A stretch of DNA of 64,000 nt. Origin: Staphylococcus marylandisciuri. Lineage in GTDB: Bacteria > Bacillota > Bacilli > Staphylococcales > Staphylococcaceae. The position numbers and the translations under genes were made by a program. The stretch is from NCBI RefSeq assembly GCF_025519785.1, contig NZ_JAOPKZ010000010.1, positions 44,447 through 108,446 of the forward strand, written 5' to 3'. Shown piece after piece: positions 10,638 through 21,942 of the stretch; the stretch's first letter is position 1; every line of letters starts with the position of its first letter. Below the pieces are notes generated by a model, which saw only the letters and a program-made list of their open reading frames with translations, was not told the DNA's origin and searched no databases.

Positions 10638-11585
10638 TTAATCAGTCCCTTCATATCGATCAATTATTCTACTAACTAATGGGTGTCGCACTACATCAGT
10701 TTGATCAAGCTTCATAATACTGATACCCTTGACATCTCTAAGTTTTTTAACAGCTTCATTTAGACCGCTTTTAATACCTTTAGGTAAGTCAATTTGGGAT
10801 TGATCGCCAGTGACAACCATTTTTGAGCCAAACCCAAGGCGCGTAAGGAACATTTTCATCTGAGCATGGGTGGTATTTTGTGCTTCGTCTAAGATGACAA
10901 AGGCATCGTCGAGCGTACGACCACGCATGTATGCTAAAGGGGCTATTTCAATTATACCTCTCTCAATAAAGCGCGCTGTTTGCTCTCTACCTAATACGGT
11001 ATTTAAACCGTCATATAAAGGACGCAAATATGGGTCAACTTTTTCCTTTAAGTCACCAGGTAAGAACCCTAATGATTCACCTGCTTCCACTGCTGGACGG
11101 GTGAGCACGATGCGCTTAACATTGCCTTTACGAAGTTGTTTAGCCGCAAACACTACGGCTAAAAAAGTTTTCCCTGTCCCAGCTGGTCCGAGACCAAGTA
11201 CAAGATCGTTATGGAACATAGCGTTAACGTACATACGTTGCCCCATAGTCTTAGCGCGAATAGTCTTACCAAACGCATCTTTAGTTATTTCTTCTTCGTA
11301 TAAGTCTAGAAGGTAGTCTATTGTATTATTTTTTGCCATTTTGATTGCTGCTTCGACATCTTTAATTGTAATAGTTACTCCTTGTTCTATCACTTTTCTT
11401 AAGTTGATGAGGACATCTTCAGCTTTTTCTACTTCTTCTACTTTTGTTCCTTTAACAGCAATCTCTTGCCCTCTTGCATGTATGATAACATCAAACCCAT
11501 CTTCAATCGCTTCGATGTGTTCGTCATTACTACCTAGTAAAGCTTGAACTACGTTGATGTCATCAATTTGAATAATTCCAGGCAT
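10638..11585 (-). CDS. phoH: PhoH-like P-loop ATPase
   Basis: The 315-residue protein has an N-terminal KH-like region, a Walker A motif (GPAGTGKTFLAVV) and a Walker B-type DEAQN box. PhoH proteins are putative RNA-associated ATPases or helicases that consistently neighbour ybeY. The ATG at 11585 has AAAGGAGC upstream. It starts the phoH-ybeY-dgkA-era-recO run. A hairpin at 11822-11869 separates it from the upstream gene. Confidence 0.95.
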   Translation of the reverse strand: MPGIIQIDDINVVQALLGSNDEHIEAIEDGFDVIIHARGQEIAVKGTKVEEVEKAEDVLINLRKVIEQGVTITIKDVEAAIKMAKNNTIDYLLDLYEEEITKDAFGKTIRAKTMGQRMYVNAMFHNDLVLGLGPAGTGKTFLAVVFAAKQLRKGNVKRIVLTRPAVEAGESLGFLPGDLKEKVDPYLRPLYDGLNTVLGREQTARFIERGIIEIAPLAYMRGRTLDDAFVILDEAQNTTHAQMKMFLTRLGFGSKMVVTGDQSQIDLPKGIKSGLNEAVKKLRDVKGISIMKLDQTDVVRHPLVSRIIDRYEGTD

Positions 11586-11821
11586 ATAGCCGCTCCTTTA
11601 CATATTAATGATTTCATCTATATTTTAGCTTAAGTTCACCTTTCTTACAAAGGGTTATATAATAAGCGAGTCGATTTATCAAGGATTTTTTATACTAACT
11701 ATTAAATATTAAGGATAATTTGTAATTGTAAAAGTGTACAGTAGATTAAATGTATCATCTCAATACATCTTTAGTTCAGTTCGTTTATATAAAGTACCCT
11801 CGAAACATTTATTAAAACTAC

Positions 11822-11869
11822 AAAAACTGGAGGAGAACATAGTATAGAAATTTGTTCCCTTCCAGTTTA
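11822..11869 (-). terminator. Terminator downstream of the floA-linked hypothetical gene
   Basis: On the minus strand AAACTGGAAGGGAACA pairs with TGTTCTCCTCCAGTTT and is followed by a short T run. It begins nine bases after the stop of the hypothetical gene. The remaining bases to phoH, about 11586-11821, hold no gene I can recognise. Confidence 0.75.
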
Positions 11870-11877
11870 GGATTGTA

Positions 11878-12498
11878 CTAATTTAATTGTTTAGGCTTAT
11901 TTAATATCTCAGACCATATTAAACCATTAATAACTGCATCTTCATCATAAGCAAATATTTTGTCATCATTTAAGTGAGGTTGATTTTTAGCTTGATAAAG
12001 TTGTTTTAACCTTATACGTTTAGTATGAATGGAAAGCGTTGAATCAGTAATAATCGCTTGTGCCTTCTTTTCTAAGCGTTCGAGCTTCATCTCTTTCTCA
12101 CGATCAAGCACAGCCCGTATCCCATCTACTCGTTCATACATTTCCCGTTCTAATTCTAGTCTTTTTTCTTTATCTTTTTCACGCTGACGTTGTTTCAATT
12201 TACTTGCTTCACTAGATTGTTGTTCAGGATTAATAGGAGAAATAGTACTGGGTTGAGGCGAATCGTTATTCATTTTTTCCGGTCTAGTTCTCTCCTTAGG
12301 ACTACCCTGTTGAGAGTTAGGCTGATTCAAATCTTTAGCCTCACTCATTTGCTCTTCAACTTTATCACCATCCTCTTCATTAGTCTGTTCATGTTGAGTA
12401 GGTTCGCTAGTATCTCGATCTTTATGATCCTTATCTAATAGAGCTTGACCAATAGATATTAGGACAGTCATAACAAAAATAAATATACCTATTTGCAT
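11878..12498 (-). CDS. Unrecognised membrane-anchored, charged coiled-coil protein next to floA
   Basis: I do not recognise this 206-residue protein. It starts with one hydrophobic segment (MQIGIFIFVMTVLISIGQAL) without a signal-peptidase site, followed by a low-complexity hydrophilic stretch rich in Glu, Gln, Ser and Pro at about residues 25-100. A strongly charged helical stretch with heptad-like spacing follows at about 100-150, then a C-terminal segment. The ATG at 12498 has GGTGGTGAT upstream. It is 17 bases downstream of floA and ends at its own terminator, so it is probably the last gene of nfeD-floA-X. An accessory role in flotillin assemblies is possible but rests on position only. 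Confidence 0.75.
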   Translation of the reverse strand: MQIGIFIFVMTVLISIGQALLDKDHKDRDTSEPTQHEQTNEEDGDKVEEQMSEAKDLNQPNSQQGSPKERTRPEKMNNDSPQPSTISPINPEQQSSEASKLKQRQREKDKEKRLELEREMYERVDGIRAVLDREKEMKLERLEKKAQAIITDSTLSIHTKRIRLKQLYQAKNQPHLNDDKIFAYDEDAVINGLIWSEILNKPKQLN

Positions 12499-12515
12499 TC
12501 GATCACCACCCCTGT

Positions 12516-13508
12516 TTATTCTTCTGGTGATTCATCGCCTTGTTGATTCGTTCGTTCATTAATAGCATTTCTCATTCCAGTATCGGCTTCTATATTCTTC
12601 AAATTATAATAATCTTTAACACCGATGTTGCCTGAACGTAGTGCCTCTGCCATAGCGAGCGGAACTTCAGCTTCAGCTTCAACTACTTTAGAACGCATTT
12701 CTTGTACTTTTGCTTTCATTTCTTGTTCTTTGGCAACGGCCATAGCACGACGTTCTTCTGCTTTAGCTTGAGCTATATTTTTATCTGCAATCGCTTGTTC
12801 AGTTTGTAAGTCAGCCCCGATATTTTTACTAATATCCACGTCTGCAATGTCAATAGATAAGATTTCAAAAGCAGTCCCTGAGTCTAACCCTTTACTTAAT
12901 ACTGTCTTAGAAATGTTATCGGGGTTCTCTAATACTTGAGTATGGGAATCACTAGATCCTAATGTAGATACGATACCCTCGCCGACACGAGCAATAATTG
13001 TTTCTTCTCCTGCACCACCTACTAGACGAGAAATATTAGCGCGGACAGTTATTCTCGCTTTAGCTTTGACCTCAATACCATTCATAGCTACCCCAGCAAT
13101 GAAAGGCGTTTCTATCACTTTTGGATTAACGGACATCTTAACGGCATCTAGTACATCTCGACCTGCTAAATCAATAGCTGCAGCTCTTTCAAAAGGCAAA
13201 TTTATCTCTGCACGTTGAGCAGCGATATTAGCATCTACCACTCTATCGACGTTACCCCCAGCTAAATAATGCGATTCCAGCTGAACTGTTTCAAGTTGTA
13301 AGCCTGCTTTATGCGCCTTGATTAACGGTTCAATGACCTTTCTAGGAGACACTCGACGGAAACGCATACCTACAAGTGTACCTATACTTACCTTTACCCC
13401 TGCTGCAATTGCGGAAATCCACAATCCTACGGGTACAAATGAGAAAAATATAAAAATTACTACTAAAATTATTACAGCAATAATAATAAAGCTAAATAAA
13501 TCTGGCAT
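12516..13508 (-). CDS. floA: Flotillin-like protein FloA
   Basis: FloA proteins form membrane foci and organise functional membrane microdomains that affect fluidity, secretion and signalling. The 330-residue protein begins with a hydrophobic hairpin (about residues 5-45), followed by the PHB/SPFH-like domain and a helical region rich in Ala, Glu and Lys ([20 protein letters not shown]). The C-terminus includes [14 protein letters not shown]. The ATG at 13508 follows TTAGGAG. It is 11 bases after the NfeD-like gene, the usual partner of flotillins. Confidence 0.95.
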   Translation of the reverse strand: MPDLFSFIIIAVIILVVIFIFFSFVPVGLWISAIAAGVKVSIGTLVGMRFRRVSPRKVIEPLIKAHKAGLQLETVQLESHYLAGGNVDRVVDANIAAQRAEINLPFERAAAIDLAGRDVLDAVKMSVNPKVIETPFIAGVAMNGIEVKAKARITVRANISRLVGGAGEETIIARVGEGIVSTLGSSDSHTQVLENPDNISKTVLSKGLDSGTAFEILSIDIADVDISKNIGADLQTEQAIADKNIAQAKAEERRAMAVAKEQEMKAKVQEMRSKVVEAEAEVPLAMAEALRSGNIGVKDYYNLKNIEADTGMRNAINERTNQQGDESPEE

Positions 13509-13519
13509 TTAATTCACTC

Positions 13520-14230
13520 CTAAAGATTAAATTCTCTAACTACCACACGCGTTCCTTCAACCTCTAATACTTCTACTTTCTTGTTTCTAAGGATAAAGGA
13601 ACCGTCAGATACTGCATCTATACGCTCATCATTGATAGTTATAATTCCTGCTGGTCTTAAATCAGTCACAGTTTCACCGTGTTGGCCAATTAAATGTGAA
13701 CGATCATCATGTGAGGTATAACCGGCTTCTCTACTCGTTGAAGCTTTCAGAACAACATTGTCTAGTAACGGTATATTACGCTTGAAGATCTTAGTTAATA
13801 TGACCCATTCAATAATAGATAAAATGAATGCAACAGTGACATTACCGACCATATAAACTAGGTTACTGCCTAAAGTAACAATACTAAAGACAATTAAGGT
13901 GAGACCTAAAATTCCTATAACAGCCCCAACTACGAAAAGCTCAATCACAACTAAGATGACTCCAAGAATAAATAAAATGACTGAAAGCAAGTTAACTTCG
14001 CCGACAACAAAGAAACCAAGGAAAAATATGAGAAGTATAATTGTTGAAAGGATACCTATCCCATTGATTCGCCTTGAATACAATTGGAATAAAAAACCAC
14101 AAAAAATAAAACAAGTTAGTATTAACGTCACGAAAGGATGAACTATAATATGAGATATTTGAGTTACCCAGTTATCCTCTTGAGTTAGCATTGTTGGAAA
14201 AATGTTATGTATATCACCTATTCTAGTCAT
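13520..14230 (-). CDS. NfeD-like membrane protein, short form without protease domain
   Basis: This 236-residue protein has about five hydrophobic segments between residues 30 and 150 and a C-terminal OB-like NfeD domain (LIGQHGETVTDLRPAGIITI). Bacillus YqeZ is longer because of an N-terminal ClpP-class protease domain, which is absent here. I chose the ATG at 14230 rather than 14263 because GCGAGGTGA lies four bases upstream and falls inside the longer frame. It is the first gene of the floA operon and is thought to partner flotillin. Confidence 0.88.
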   Translation of the reverse strand: MTRIGDIHNIFPTMLTQEDNWVTQISHIIVHPFVTLILTCFIFCGFLFQLYSRRINGIGILSTIILLIFFLGFFVVGEVNLLSVILFILGVILVVIELFVVGAVIGILGLTLIVFSIVTLGSNLVYMVGNVTVAFILSIIEWVILTKIFKRNIPLLDNVVLKASTSREAGYTSHDDRSHLIGQHGETVTDLRPAGIITINDERIDAVSDGSFILRNKKVEVLEVEGTRVVVREFNL

Positions 14231-14679
14231 AAATTCACCTCGCTCCCCTATTTGATTATACATGAAATAGCACCTAGGTTATAGCTTTTTATACTTATAA
14301 TTAGAAAGTTCAAATTATATTATATAATTTAAATTAATTGTAATATTATTCAAAAATAAATTGATATAGAAAGTTATTGTAGAATTGTTAATAAAGTGAG
14401 CAATTAGGAATTAGATATACGTAAAGAAGTAGTATTTAGGAGTATTAAACAGTTGGGTAGAAAGAGGTTGAACAAACTACCATTCTCATTAGACTGTGAA
14501 ACTAATGATGAAGTGAAAAGAGGCCTATATTCAAAGTGAACTAGTAAATAGTCTTTGGTTAAATGTTATAGGAGTTGAGCTATAAAATCAGATATAAAGA
14601 GAAGAAAAAACCTAGACGTCATCTCGCCTAGGCTCATCTATAATTAATGTTAATGTTGAGGGAGTCAACGAACAATTAA
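14231..14679. other. Gene-free stretch between rpsU and nfeD
   Basis: Apart from the rpsU terminator at 14603-14632 this 449-base stretch is AT-rich and shows no coding frame with a plausible ribosome-binding site. In Bacillus the gene yqeY usually follows rpsU. No intact or decayed yqeY is apparent here. The nfeD-floA promoter presumably lies near 14260-14350 but I could not pick one. Confidence 0.5.
14603..14632 (-). terminator. Intrinsic terminator of rpsU
   Basis: On the minus strand CCTAGGCG and CGTCTAGG form an eight-pair stem (one G-U) with a six-base loop, directly followed by TTTTTT. It lies about 48 bases after the rpsU stop. Confidence 0.85.
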
Positions 14680-14856
14680 TTATTTGAATTTGCGTTTACG
14701 TGCAGCTTCAGATTTTTTCTTGCGTTTAACGCTTGGTTTTTCGTAAAATTCACGTTTACGCACTTCTTGGATTGTACCGCTTTTAGAAACAGAACGTTTG
14801 AAACGACGTAACGCATCTTCAAGTGATTCGTTTTTACGGACTACTGTTTTAGACAT
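14680..14856 (-). CDS. rpsU: 30S ribosomal protein S21
   Basis: The 58-residue basic protein [20 protein letters not shown] is a full-length S21, a small-subunit protein near the 3' end of 16S rRNA. The ATG at 14856 is preceded by the very strong GGAGGGAGGG site. The longer frame to 14883 would run through that site and was rejected. It has its own promoter at 15008-15036 and terminator at 14603-14632, so it appears to be monocistronic with a leader of about 145 bases. Confidence 0.98.
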
Positions 14857-15007
14857 CTGTATTTCCCTCCCTCCAAATATCAACGAAACTTTATTCTCAT
14901 TAATAGTCAGTTGAGCATAACTTCAATTAGTTAATAAAAATACTAGCTTTAATAACCAAATAAAACATACTCACAGGCTGTGTTAAGCCTTAGACTATTC
15001 ATAGAAC

Positions 15008-15036
15008 AGTATAATATATCTTATAAAACTGGTCAA
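15008..15036 (-). promoter_or_regulatory. Sigma-A promoter of rpsU
   Basis: Minus-strand TTGACC (15036-15031), a 17-base spacer and TATACT (15013-15008) give a near-consensus promoter between the mtaB stop and rpsU. Transcription should start near 15001. Confidence 0.8.
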
Positions 15037-15061
15037 TTAGAAAAATTTACATTCTAAGCAA

Positions 15062-16408
15062 TTAAACTGTAACAGCTTCCTCACTTCGATTAGTAGCATG
15101 TTGAACCACTCTTAAGAGCTTACCTTTATTCATAGGATAATCAGCTTGTGTAATTTTAACTTTTACTAATTCTCCTACTAAGGATTCGTCGCCTTCAAAT
15201 TGTATTTTCATATAATTATCTGCATAGCCTATTAACGTTCCTGGTTCATCTCCAGATTCTTCAGGTATAACTTCTAATACTTCTTGATCAAAGCGAGAAG
15301 CATAAGATTTAGCAAGTTGGTCGCTCAAGTTAATTAAACGGTGTACACGTTCGTTTTTTATTTCTTCATCTACTTGATCATCCATACGTGCTGCAGGGGT
15401 ACCAATTCTTGGTGAATATGGGAAGACATGTAATTCAGAAAATTGATGATTAATTATAAAATCATAAGTCTCTTGAAATTCTTCCTCTGTTTCTCCAGGG
15501 AATCCAACTATCACATCGCTCGTAACCGCTAGACCTGGAAGGACGCTGTGTAATTTAGTTAAACGTTCAGAAAAATGAGCCATAGAATATTTACGACGCA
15601 TGCGTTTAAGTACACTATCTGACCCAGATTGTAAAGGTATGTGCAAGTGTCTAACTACTTTGGATGATTTAGCTATAACATCGATAACTTCATCAGTTAA
15701 CTGGCTCGCTTCTATAGATGAGATACGGATTCTTTCTAAACCATCAACCGTTTCCAAGTCTCTTAAAAGCTGCGCTAAATTATAGTTTTTCAAATCCTGA
15801 CCGTACCCACCAGTGTGAATACCAGTTAGTACGATTTCTTTATAACCAGAGTTAACGAGTTGCGCCGCTTGCTCAATGACTTTTTCAGGTTCTCTAGAAC
15901 GCATGAGACCTCTTGCCCAAGGGATAATACAAAATGTACAAAAGTTGTTACAGCCTTCTTGAATTTTTAAAGAGGCGCGAGTTCTATCAGTAAAGTAAGG
16001 AACCTCTAACTCCTCATATGTACGGTTTTTCATTATATTACTCACACCGTTGATCGGTTCGCGTTCACTCTTATACTGTTTTATGTAGTCTAGTAACTTA
16101 GTGCGATCTTGTGTACCAACAACTACATCAACACCAGGTATTTCCATGATTTCTGCAGATGAAGTTTGAGCGTAACAACCCGTAACGCAAACGACTGCTT
16201 CAGGATTTTTACGAATCGCTCTCCTAATAATTTGGCGGCTTTTTTTATCACCCGTATTAGTTACAGTACATGTATTGATAACGAAGACGTCTGCATTTGT
16301 ATCAAAATCGACTCTCTCGTAATTAGCTTCTTTAAATAATTGCCATATTGCTTCAGTTTCATAGTGGTTAACTTTGCAACCTAGAGTATGAAATGCAACA
16401 GTAGACAT
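15062..16408 (-). CDS. mtaB: tRNA t6A37 methylthiotransferase MtaB
   Basis: MtaB converts N6-threonylcarbamoyladenosine at position 37 of tRNA to its 2-methylthio form. The 448-residue protein shows the N-terminal UPF0004 domain (TLGCKVNHYET) with cysteines for one iron-sulfur cluster. The radical-SAM motif CNNFCTFCIIPWARG near residue 153 follows, and a C-terminal TRAM domain ends the protein. It is the last gene of the hrcA-to-mtaB run, four bases after rsmE. Motifs distinguish MtaB from MiaB by the CNNFCTFC context and gene neighbourhood. Confidence 0.95.
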   Translation of the reverse strand: MSTVAFHTLGCKVNHYETEAIWQLFKEANYERVDFDTNADVFVINTCTVTNTGDKKSRQIIRRAIRKNPEAVVCVTGCYAQTSSAEIMEIPGVDVVVGTQDRTKLLDYIKQYKSEREPINGVSNIMKNRTYEELEVPYFTDRTRASLKIQEGCNNFCTFCIIPWARGLMRSREPEKVIEQAAQLVNSGYKEIVLTGIHTGGYGQDLKNYNLAQLLRDLETVDGLERIRISSIEASQLTDEVIDVIAKSSKVVRHLHIPLQSGSDSVLKRMRRKYSMAHFSERLTKLHSVLPGLAVTSDVIVGFPGETEEEFQETYDFIINHQFSELHVFPYSPRIGTPAARMDDQVDEEIKNERVHRLINLSDQLAKSYASRFDQEVLEVIPEESGDEPGTLIGYADNYMKIQFEGDESLVGELVKVKITQADYPMNKGKLLRVVQHATNRSEEAVTV

Positions 16409-16412
16409 ATAA

Positions 16413-17165
16413 TCACCCCGTTAAATCTTTTTCAAAACTCACAGCACTAAGAAAATAAAGTGGTGCGGTTTCAGCCCGTAAAATTCGAGGACCTAAACCT
16501 ACTTGATAAGCTTTATTTGTAAACATATTAATTTCCTTTTCAGATAGGCCACCTTCAGGCCCAAATATGACTAATACACGATCGTAGTTATTGAATTGCT
16601 TTATTAATTGCTTAAGAGTGCTCTTTTCCCCACGTTTAGCAGCATCTTCATATGCAATCAGTACATAGTCATATTCATTTATTCTATCATAAATTTGTTT
16701 TAAATTCGATACATAATCGATAGTAGGTATGGTAAGACGATAACTTTGTTCAGCGGCTTCTTTGATTATTTTCTCCCACCGTTGAAGCTTCTTAGTGACT
16801 TTGTTCGAGTTCAATTTAACGACTGATCTTTCCATCTCCGTAGCTATAAAATGGTTTGCTCCTAGCTCTGTTGCTTTTTGAACTAACCACTCGTATTTAT
16901 CCGCTTTAATTAGACCACTACATACAGTGATATCTAGCGGTAATTCTGTTTCGGTCTCTAACTGTTTAGTCAAACTAACCTCAATCAAACCTTCTTCTAT
17001 TTGAGTAATCTGACACTCATATACTTTTTCATCATTAAAAGTAACAATTATCTGATTACCCACGGAATTTCGCATTACATTTTTAATATGATGTACATCA
17101 TTTTCATCTTTAATAAAAAAACGCTGATTTTCATCAGCGTTTTGGTGAATAAAATATCTTTGCAT
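16413..17165 (-). CDS. rsmE: 16S rRNA (uracil-1498-N3)-methyltransferase RsmE
   Basis: The 250-residue SPOUT methyltransferase starts MQRYFIHQNADENQ and ends with the knot motifs FGPEGGLSEKE and LGPRILRAETAPLYFLSA that bind S-adenosylmethionine. It methylates U1498 in the decoding region of 16S rRNA. The longer frame to 17204 was rejected, because it overlaps the end of prmA. The ATG at 17165 lies two bases after the prmA stop, which suggests translational coupling. Confidence 0.95.
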   Translation of the reverse strand: MQRYFIHQNADENQRFFIKDENDVHHIKNVMRNSVGNQIIVTFNDEKVYECQITQIEEGLIEVSLTKQLETETELPLDITVCSGLIKADKYEWLVQKATELGANHFIATEMERSVVKLNSNKVTKKLQRWEKIIKEAAEQSYRLTIPTIDYVSNLKQIYDRINEYDYVLIAYEDAAKRGEKSTLKQLIKQFNNYDRVLVIFGPEGGLSEKEINMFTNKAYQVGLGPRILRAETAPLYFLSAVSFEKDLTG

Positions 17166-17167
17166 AT

Positions 17168-18106
17168 CTATTCGCTCACTTTCTGCCCCACAATACATAC
17201 CCAACCATTATCGTGATTAATAGAAATGATCTTAAACCCAATACGCTTCATCTGAGTAACTATTGATGATTCCTTATCATCAATAATTCCAGAAGTAATA
17301 AAGTATCCTTCTTCATTTAAAGTATTATAAGCATCATCAATCATTTCTTCAATGATATGGGCTAAAATATTTGCAATAACTATGTCATAACGTTTATTTT
17401 CAGTCGATAGTAAATGGGTTGTTTCTGTCTCTATACAGTCATCACAATAGTTTTGCTTAAAATTATCTTTAGCTATATTTATAGCCATTTCATCTACATC
17501 AATTGCTTTTATGGGGTGAGCTCCAATTAAATGAGCAGCAACACTTAGAATACCTGAACCCGTACCGACATCTATCACTGAAGCATTAGGTGTGACATAT
17601 GTCTCTATAGCTTCAAGACACATTCTAGTAGTAGGATGATCTCCAGTCCCAAATGCCATTCCTGGATCTAGTTTAATACATAATTCGTTTTCCTCGACTT
17701 TTTTATAAGTCTCCCAACTTGGAACAATAGTAAAGTGCTCAGATGCACGATAAGGATGAAAATAATTTTTCCATTCGTTTTCCCAATCTGTCTCGTCTAT
17801 TGTGTTCGTGCTCAACTGATAAATATGCTTATCGAGCTGCTGTAAATTCTCTAAGTAGGTGTTAATTTCTTCTTCAACGTGAGAATTATAATCTACTTGA
17901 TTAAAGTAGGCTTTGAGACGCACACCTTGAAGAGGATAATCGTTAGGGTTCAAATCATAGATTTCACCGTAGCGGTCTTCAAACTCTCGATTGAGGTCAT
18001 TTGAATCTTCAATAACTACGCCGTTTGACCCCATAGTTTCAAGCTTTTGGCTTATATTATCCATAACTTCATGATTTACAGTGATAGATACCTCGGTCCA
18101 TTTCAT
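17168..18106 (-). CDS. prmA: Ribosomal protein L11 methyltransferase PrmA
   Basis: PrmA trimethylates lysines of ribosomal protein L11. The 312-residue protein has an N-terminal recognition domain and a Rossmann methyltransferase domain with motif I ([20 protein letters not shown]) near residue 175 and the conserved [10 protein letters not shown] motif. It starts four bases after the dnaJ stop, with AAGGAG upstream. The dnaJ-prmA linkage is conserved in many Firmicutes. Confidence 0.96.
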   Translation of the reverse strand: MKWTEVSITVNHEVMDNISQKLETMGSNGVVIEDSNDLNREFEDRYGEIYDLNPNDYPLQGVRLKAYFNQVDYNSHVEEEINTYLENLQQLDKHIYQLSTNTIDETDWENEWKNYFHPYRASEHFTIVPSWETYKKVEENELCIKLDPGMAFGTGDHPTTRMCLEAIETYVTPNASVIDVGTGSGILSVAAHLIGAHPIKAIDVDEMAINIAKDNFKQNYCDDCIETETTHLLSTENKRYDIVIANILAHIIEEMIDDAYNTLNEEGYFITSGIIDDKESSIVTQMKRIGFKIISINHDNGWVCIVGQKVSE

Positions 18107-18109
18107 TGA

Positions 18110-19240
18110 CTACTCTCCTTTGAAGAAACGTCTAGCTTTATCTTTAAAGTTTGACGGTTGTTCTTCTACTGATTCTCCACTTTCTTCTGCAAATTCACGA
18201 AGCAAGTCTTTTTGGCGTTCGCTTAGTTTAGTCGGTGTTTGTACCTCAACATTGACGAATAAATCACCGTAACCGAATCCGTGTACATTCTTAACGCCCT
18301 TATCTTTGAGACGGAACTGCTTACCTGTTTGAGTACCCGCAGGAATCGTAAGCATTACCGTATTTTTAAGCGTAGGTACTTTTATTTCATCACCCAGTGC
18401 AGCTTGAGGGAAAGTTAACTTAAGATTGTAGAATATATCGTCGCCTTCCCGCTCAAACTTTGAAGAAGGCTTAACTCTAAATACTATGAATAAGTCACCT
18501 TGTGGGCCACCATTTTCTCCTGGAGCACCCTCTCCAGCTAATCTAATTTGTTGTTCATTATCTACACCCTCAGGTATTTTGACATTAATTTTCACATTTT
18601 TATTTTCTGTGCCTTTGCCGTGACAAGTAGAGCATTTTTCTTCAAATTCTTGACCAGCACCATTACAAACTGGACAAACTTTTTCAGTTCGTACTCGACC
18701 TAAAATAGTATTTTGTTCAACTGCTACATGACCAGCACCATCACAATAGTGACATGTTTTTTTCTTCGTACCTGGTTTAGCGCCTTCGCCATTACAAGTA
18801 TGACAAGTTACATCTTTTCTGATAGATATTTCTTTTTCTGCGCCAAATACAGCTTCTTCAAATGTAATTGTCATATTATATTGCAAGTCATCACCCTTTT
18901 TGGGTGCATTAGGATCTCTTTGACGACTTCCTCCAAAGAAGGAACTAAATATATCTTCGAAGCCACCACCGAAACCACTAAAGTCTTGACCGCCGAAACC
19001 TTGGTTTCCGAATCCACCTTGAGGTCCATCGTGTCCGAATTGATCATAATTAGCACGTTTATTGTCGTCACTTAACACTTCATAGGCTTCGGATATTTCT
19101 TTAAATTTTTCATCAGCGCCTTCTTCTTGATTGATATCAGGATGATATTTTTTTGATAACTTTCGATAAGCCTTTTTGATATCTGATTTAGAGGCATCTT
19201 TACTAACTCCAAGTACCTCATAATAATCTCTCTTGGCCAC
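18110..19240 (-). CDS. dnaJ: Chaperone DnaJ (Hsp40)
   Basis: DnaJ delivers unfolded clients to DnaK and stimulates its ATPase. The 376-residue protein has a complete J domain with HPD near residues 33-35, a Gly/Phe-rich region, four CxxCxGxG zinc motifs ([32 protein letters not shown]) and the C-terminal substrate domains. The start is a GTG at 19240 with AAAAGGAGAG upstream. A hairpin at 19284-19320 separates it from dnaK and may lower dnaJ expression. Confidence 0.98.
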   Translation of the reverse strand: MAKRDYYEVLGVSKDASKSDIKKAYRKLSKKYHPDINQEEGADEKFKEISEAYEVLSDDNKRANYDQFGHDGPQGGFGNQGFGGQDFSGFGGGFEDIFSSFFGGSRQRDPNAPKKGDDLQYNMTITFEEAVFGAEKEISIRKDVTCHTCNGEGAKPGTKKKTCHYCDGAGHVAVEQNTILGRVRTEKVCPVCNGAGQEFEEKCSTCHGKGTENKNVKINVKIPEGVDNEQQIRLAGEGAPGENGGPQGDLFIVFRVKPSSKFEREGDDIFYNLKLTFPQAALGDEIKVPTLKNTVMLTIPAGTQTGKQFRLKDKGVKNVHGFGYGDLFVNVEVQTPTKLSERQKDLLREFAEESGESVEEQPSNFKDKARRFFKGE

Positions 19241-19283
19241 TTTATCTCTCTCCTTTTAATAATGTGTGTACTGAAATAAAAAG

Positions 19284-19320
19284 GAAAAAGTCAAAGCCAA
19301 TGTTCAATTGACTTTGACTT
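19284..19320 (-). terminator. Attenuating hairpin between dnaK and dnaJ
   Basis: On the minus strand AAGTCAAAGTCAAT pairs with ATTGGCTTTGACTT (one G-T) around a five-base loop and is followed by TTTTCC. It stands 42 bases after the dnaK stop inside the operon. It is probably a partial terminator or mRNA-stability element that sets the dnaK to dnaJ ratio. Its AGTCAAAG sequence also resembles a CtsR half-site. Confidence 0.65.
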
Positions 19321-19361
19321 GTTTTGGCTATGAAATAGTAACGCTATTTAATTAAGAAGCA

Positions 19362-21221
<1,860 letters not shown>

Positions 21222-21258
21222 CTAGATATATATGTTGAATACCCTAATTATTTACCAT

Positions 21259-21915
21259 TTATTGATTAACTTTAACCATTGAAGGTCTTAAGACACGATC
21301 TTTCAATTTATAACCCGTCTGTAATTCTTGAGTGATCTGGTTCGCCTCAAATTCAGGGTTATCATCTTGCATTACCGCTTGGTGGTAATTAGGATCGAAA
21401 TTTTCACCTTCAGTTTTTATAACTTCCAAGCCATTATCTTCAAGTGCTTTTAGCAAGCTCTCATGAACCATTTTCACACCTTTTTGAAGTGATTTAAATT
21501 GTTCATCCTCACCTTCTATTTGAAGAGCACGCTCAATGTTGTCGATAGTTGGAAGAATATCAGTTAAAACACTTTGCGATTGGTATTTTTTCATAGTTTG
21601 ATTTTCTTTTTGTAAACGACGTTTATAATTTTCAAACTCAGCATATAGTCTAAGATATTTATCCTCATTTTCTTTTACTTCGTCTTTTAATTTTTGAATT
21701 TCTTCGTCTTTAGGATCAATATCTTTGCTAGGTTCATCATTTTCATGCTCTTGATCGTCGTTTAACTCGTCTGAGCTCTCATTTAAATCTTCTGATGATT
21801 GCTCTTGAGATTCTTGGTCTTCCGTAATTTTATCTTCGTGTTCCTCTTCATTATAAGAGTTTACCTGTTCTTCATTATCAGTTTGACTGTTGACTGATTC
21901 GTTTTTTTCTGTCAT
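21259..21915 (-). CDS. grpE: Nucleotide exchange factor GrpE
   Basis: GrpE releases ADP from DnaK and acts as a thermosensor. The 218-residue protein has a long acidic, probably disordered N-terminus (residues 1-70, rich in Glu, Asp, Ser and Asn), a coiled-coil helix ([20 protein letters not shown]) and the C-terminal beta domain ([17 protein letters not shown]). The acidic head is common in staphylococci. The gene lies 27 bases after hrcA. Confidence 0.97.
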   Translation of the reverse strand: MTEKNESVNSQTDNEEQVNSYNEEEHEDKITEDQESQEQSSEDLNESSDELNDDQEHENDEPSKDIDPKDEEIQKLKDEVKENEDKYLRLYAEFENYKRRLQKENQTMKKYQSQSVLTDILPTIDNIERALQIEGEDEQFKSLQKGVKMVHESLLKALEDNGLEVIKTEGENFDPNYHQAVMQDDNPEFEANQITQELQTGYKLKDRVLRPSMVKVNQ

Positions 21916-21942
21916 TTTCTGCCCTCCATTTTTTCGTATTCA

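Noticed and set aside
10870..11316. Open plus-strand frame of 148 codons inside phoH
   Set aside because: It lies wholly antisense to an intact, well-supported gene and resembles no protein family.
18713..19075. Open plus-strand frame of 120 codons inside dnaJ
   Set aside because: Its cysteine-rich and Phe/Thr-rich content is the mirror of the DnaJ zinc and Gly/Phe regions.
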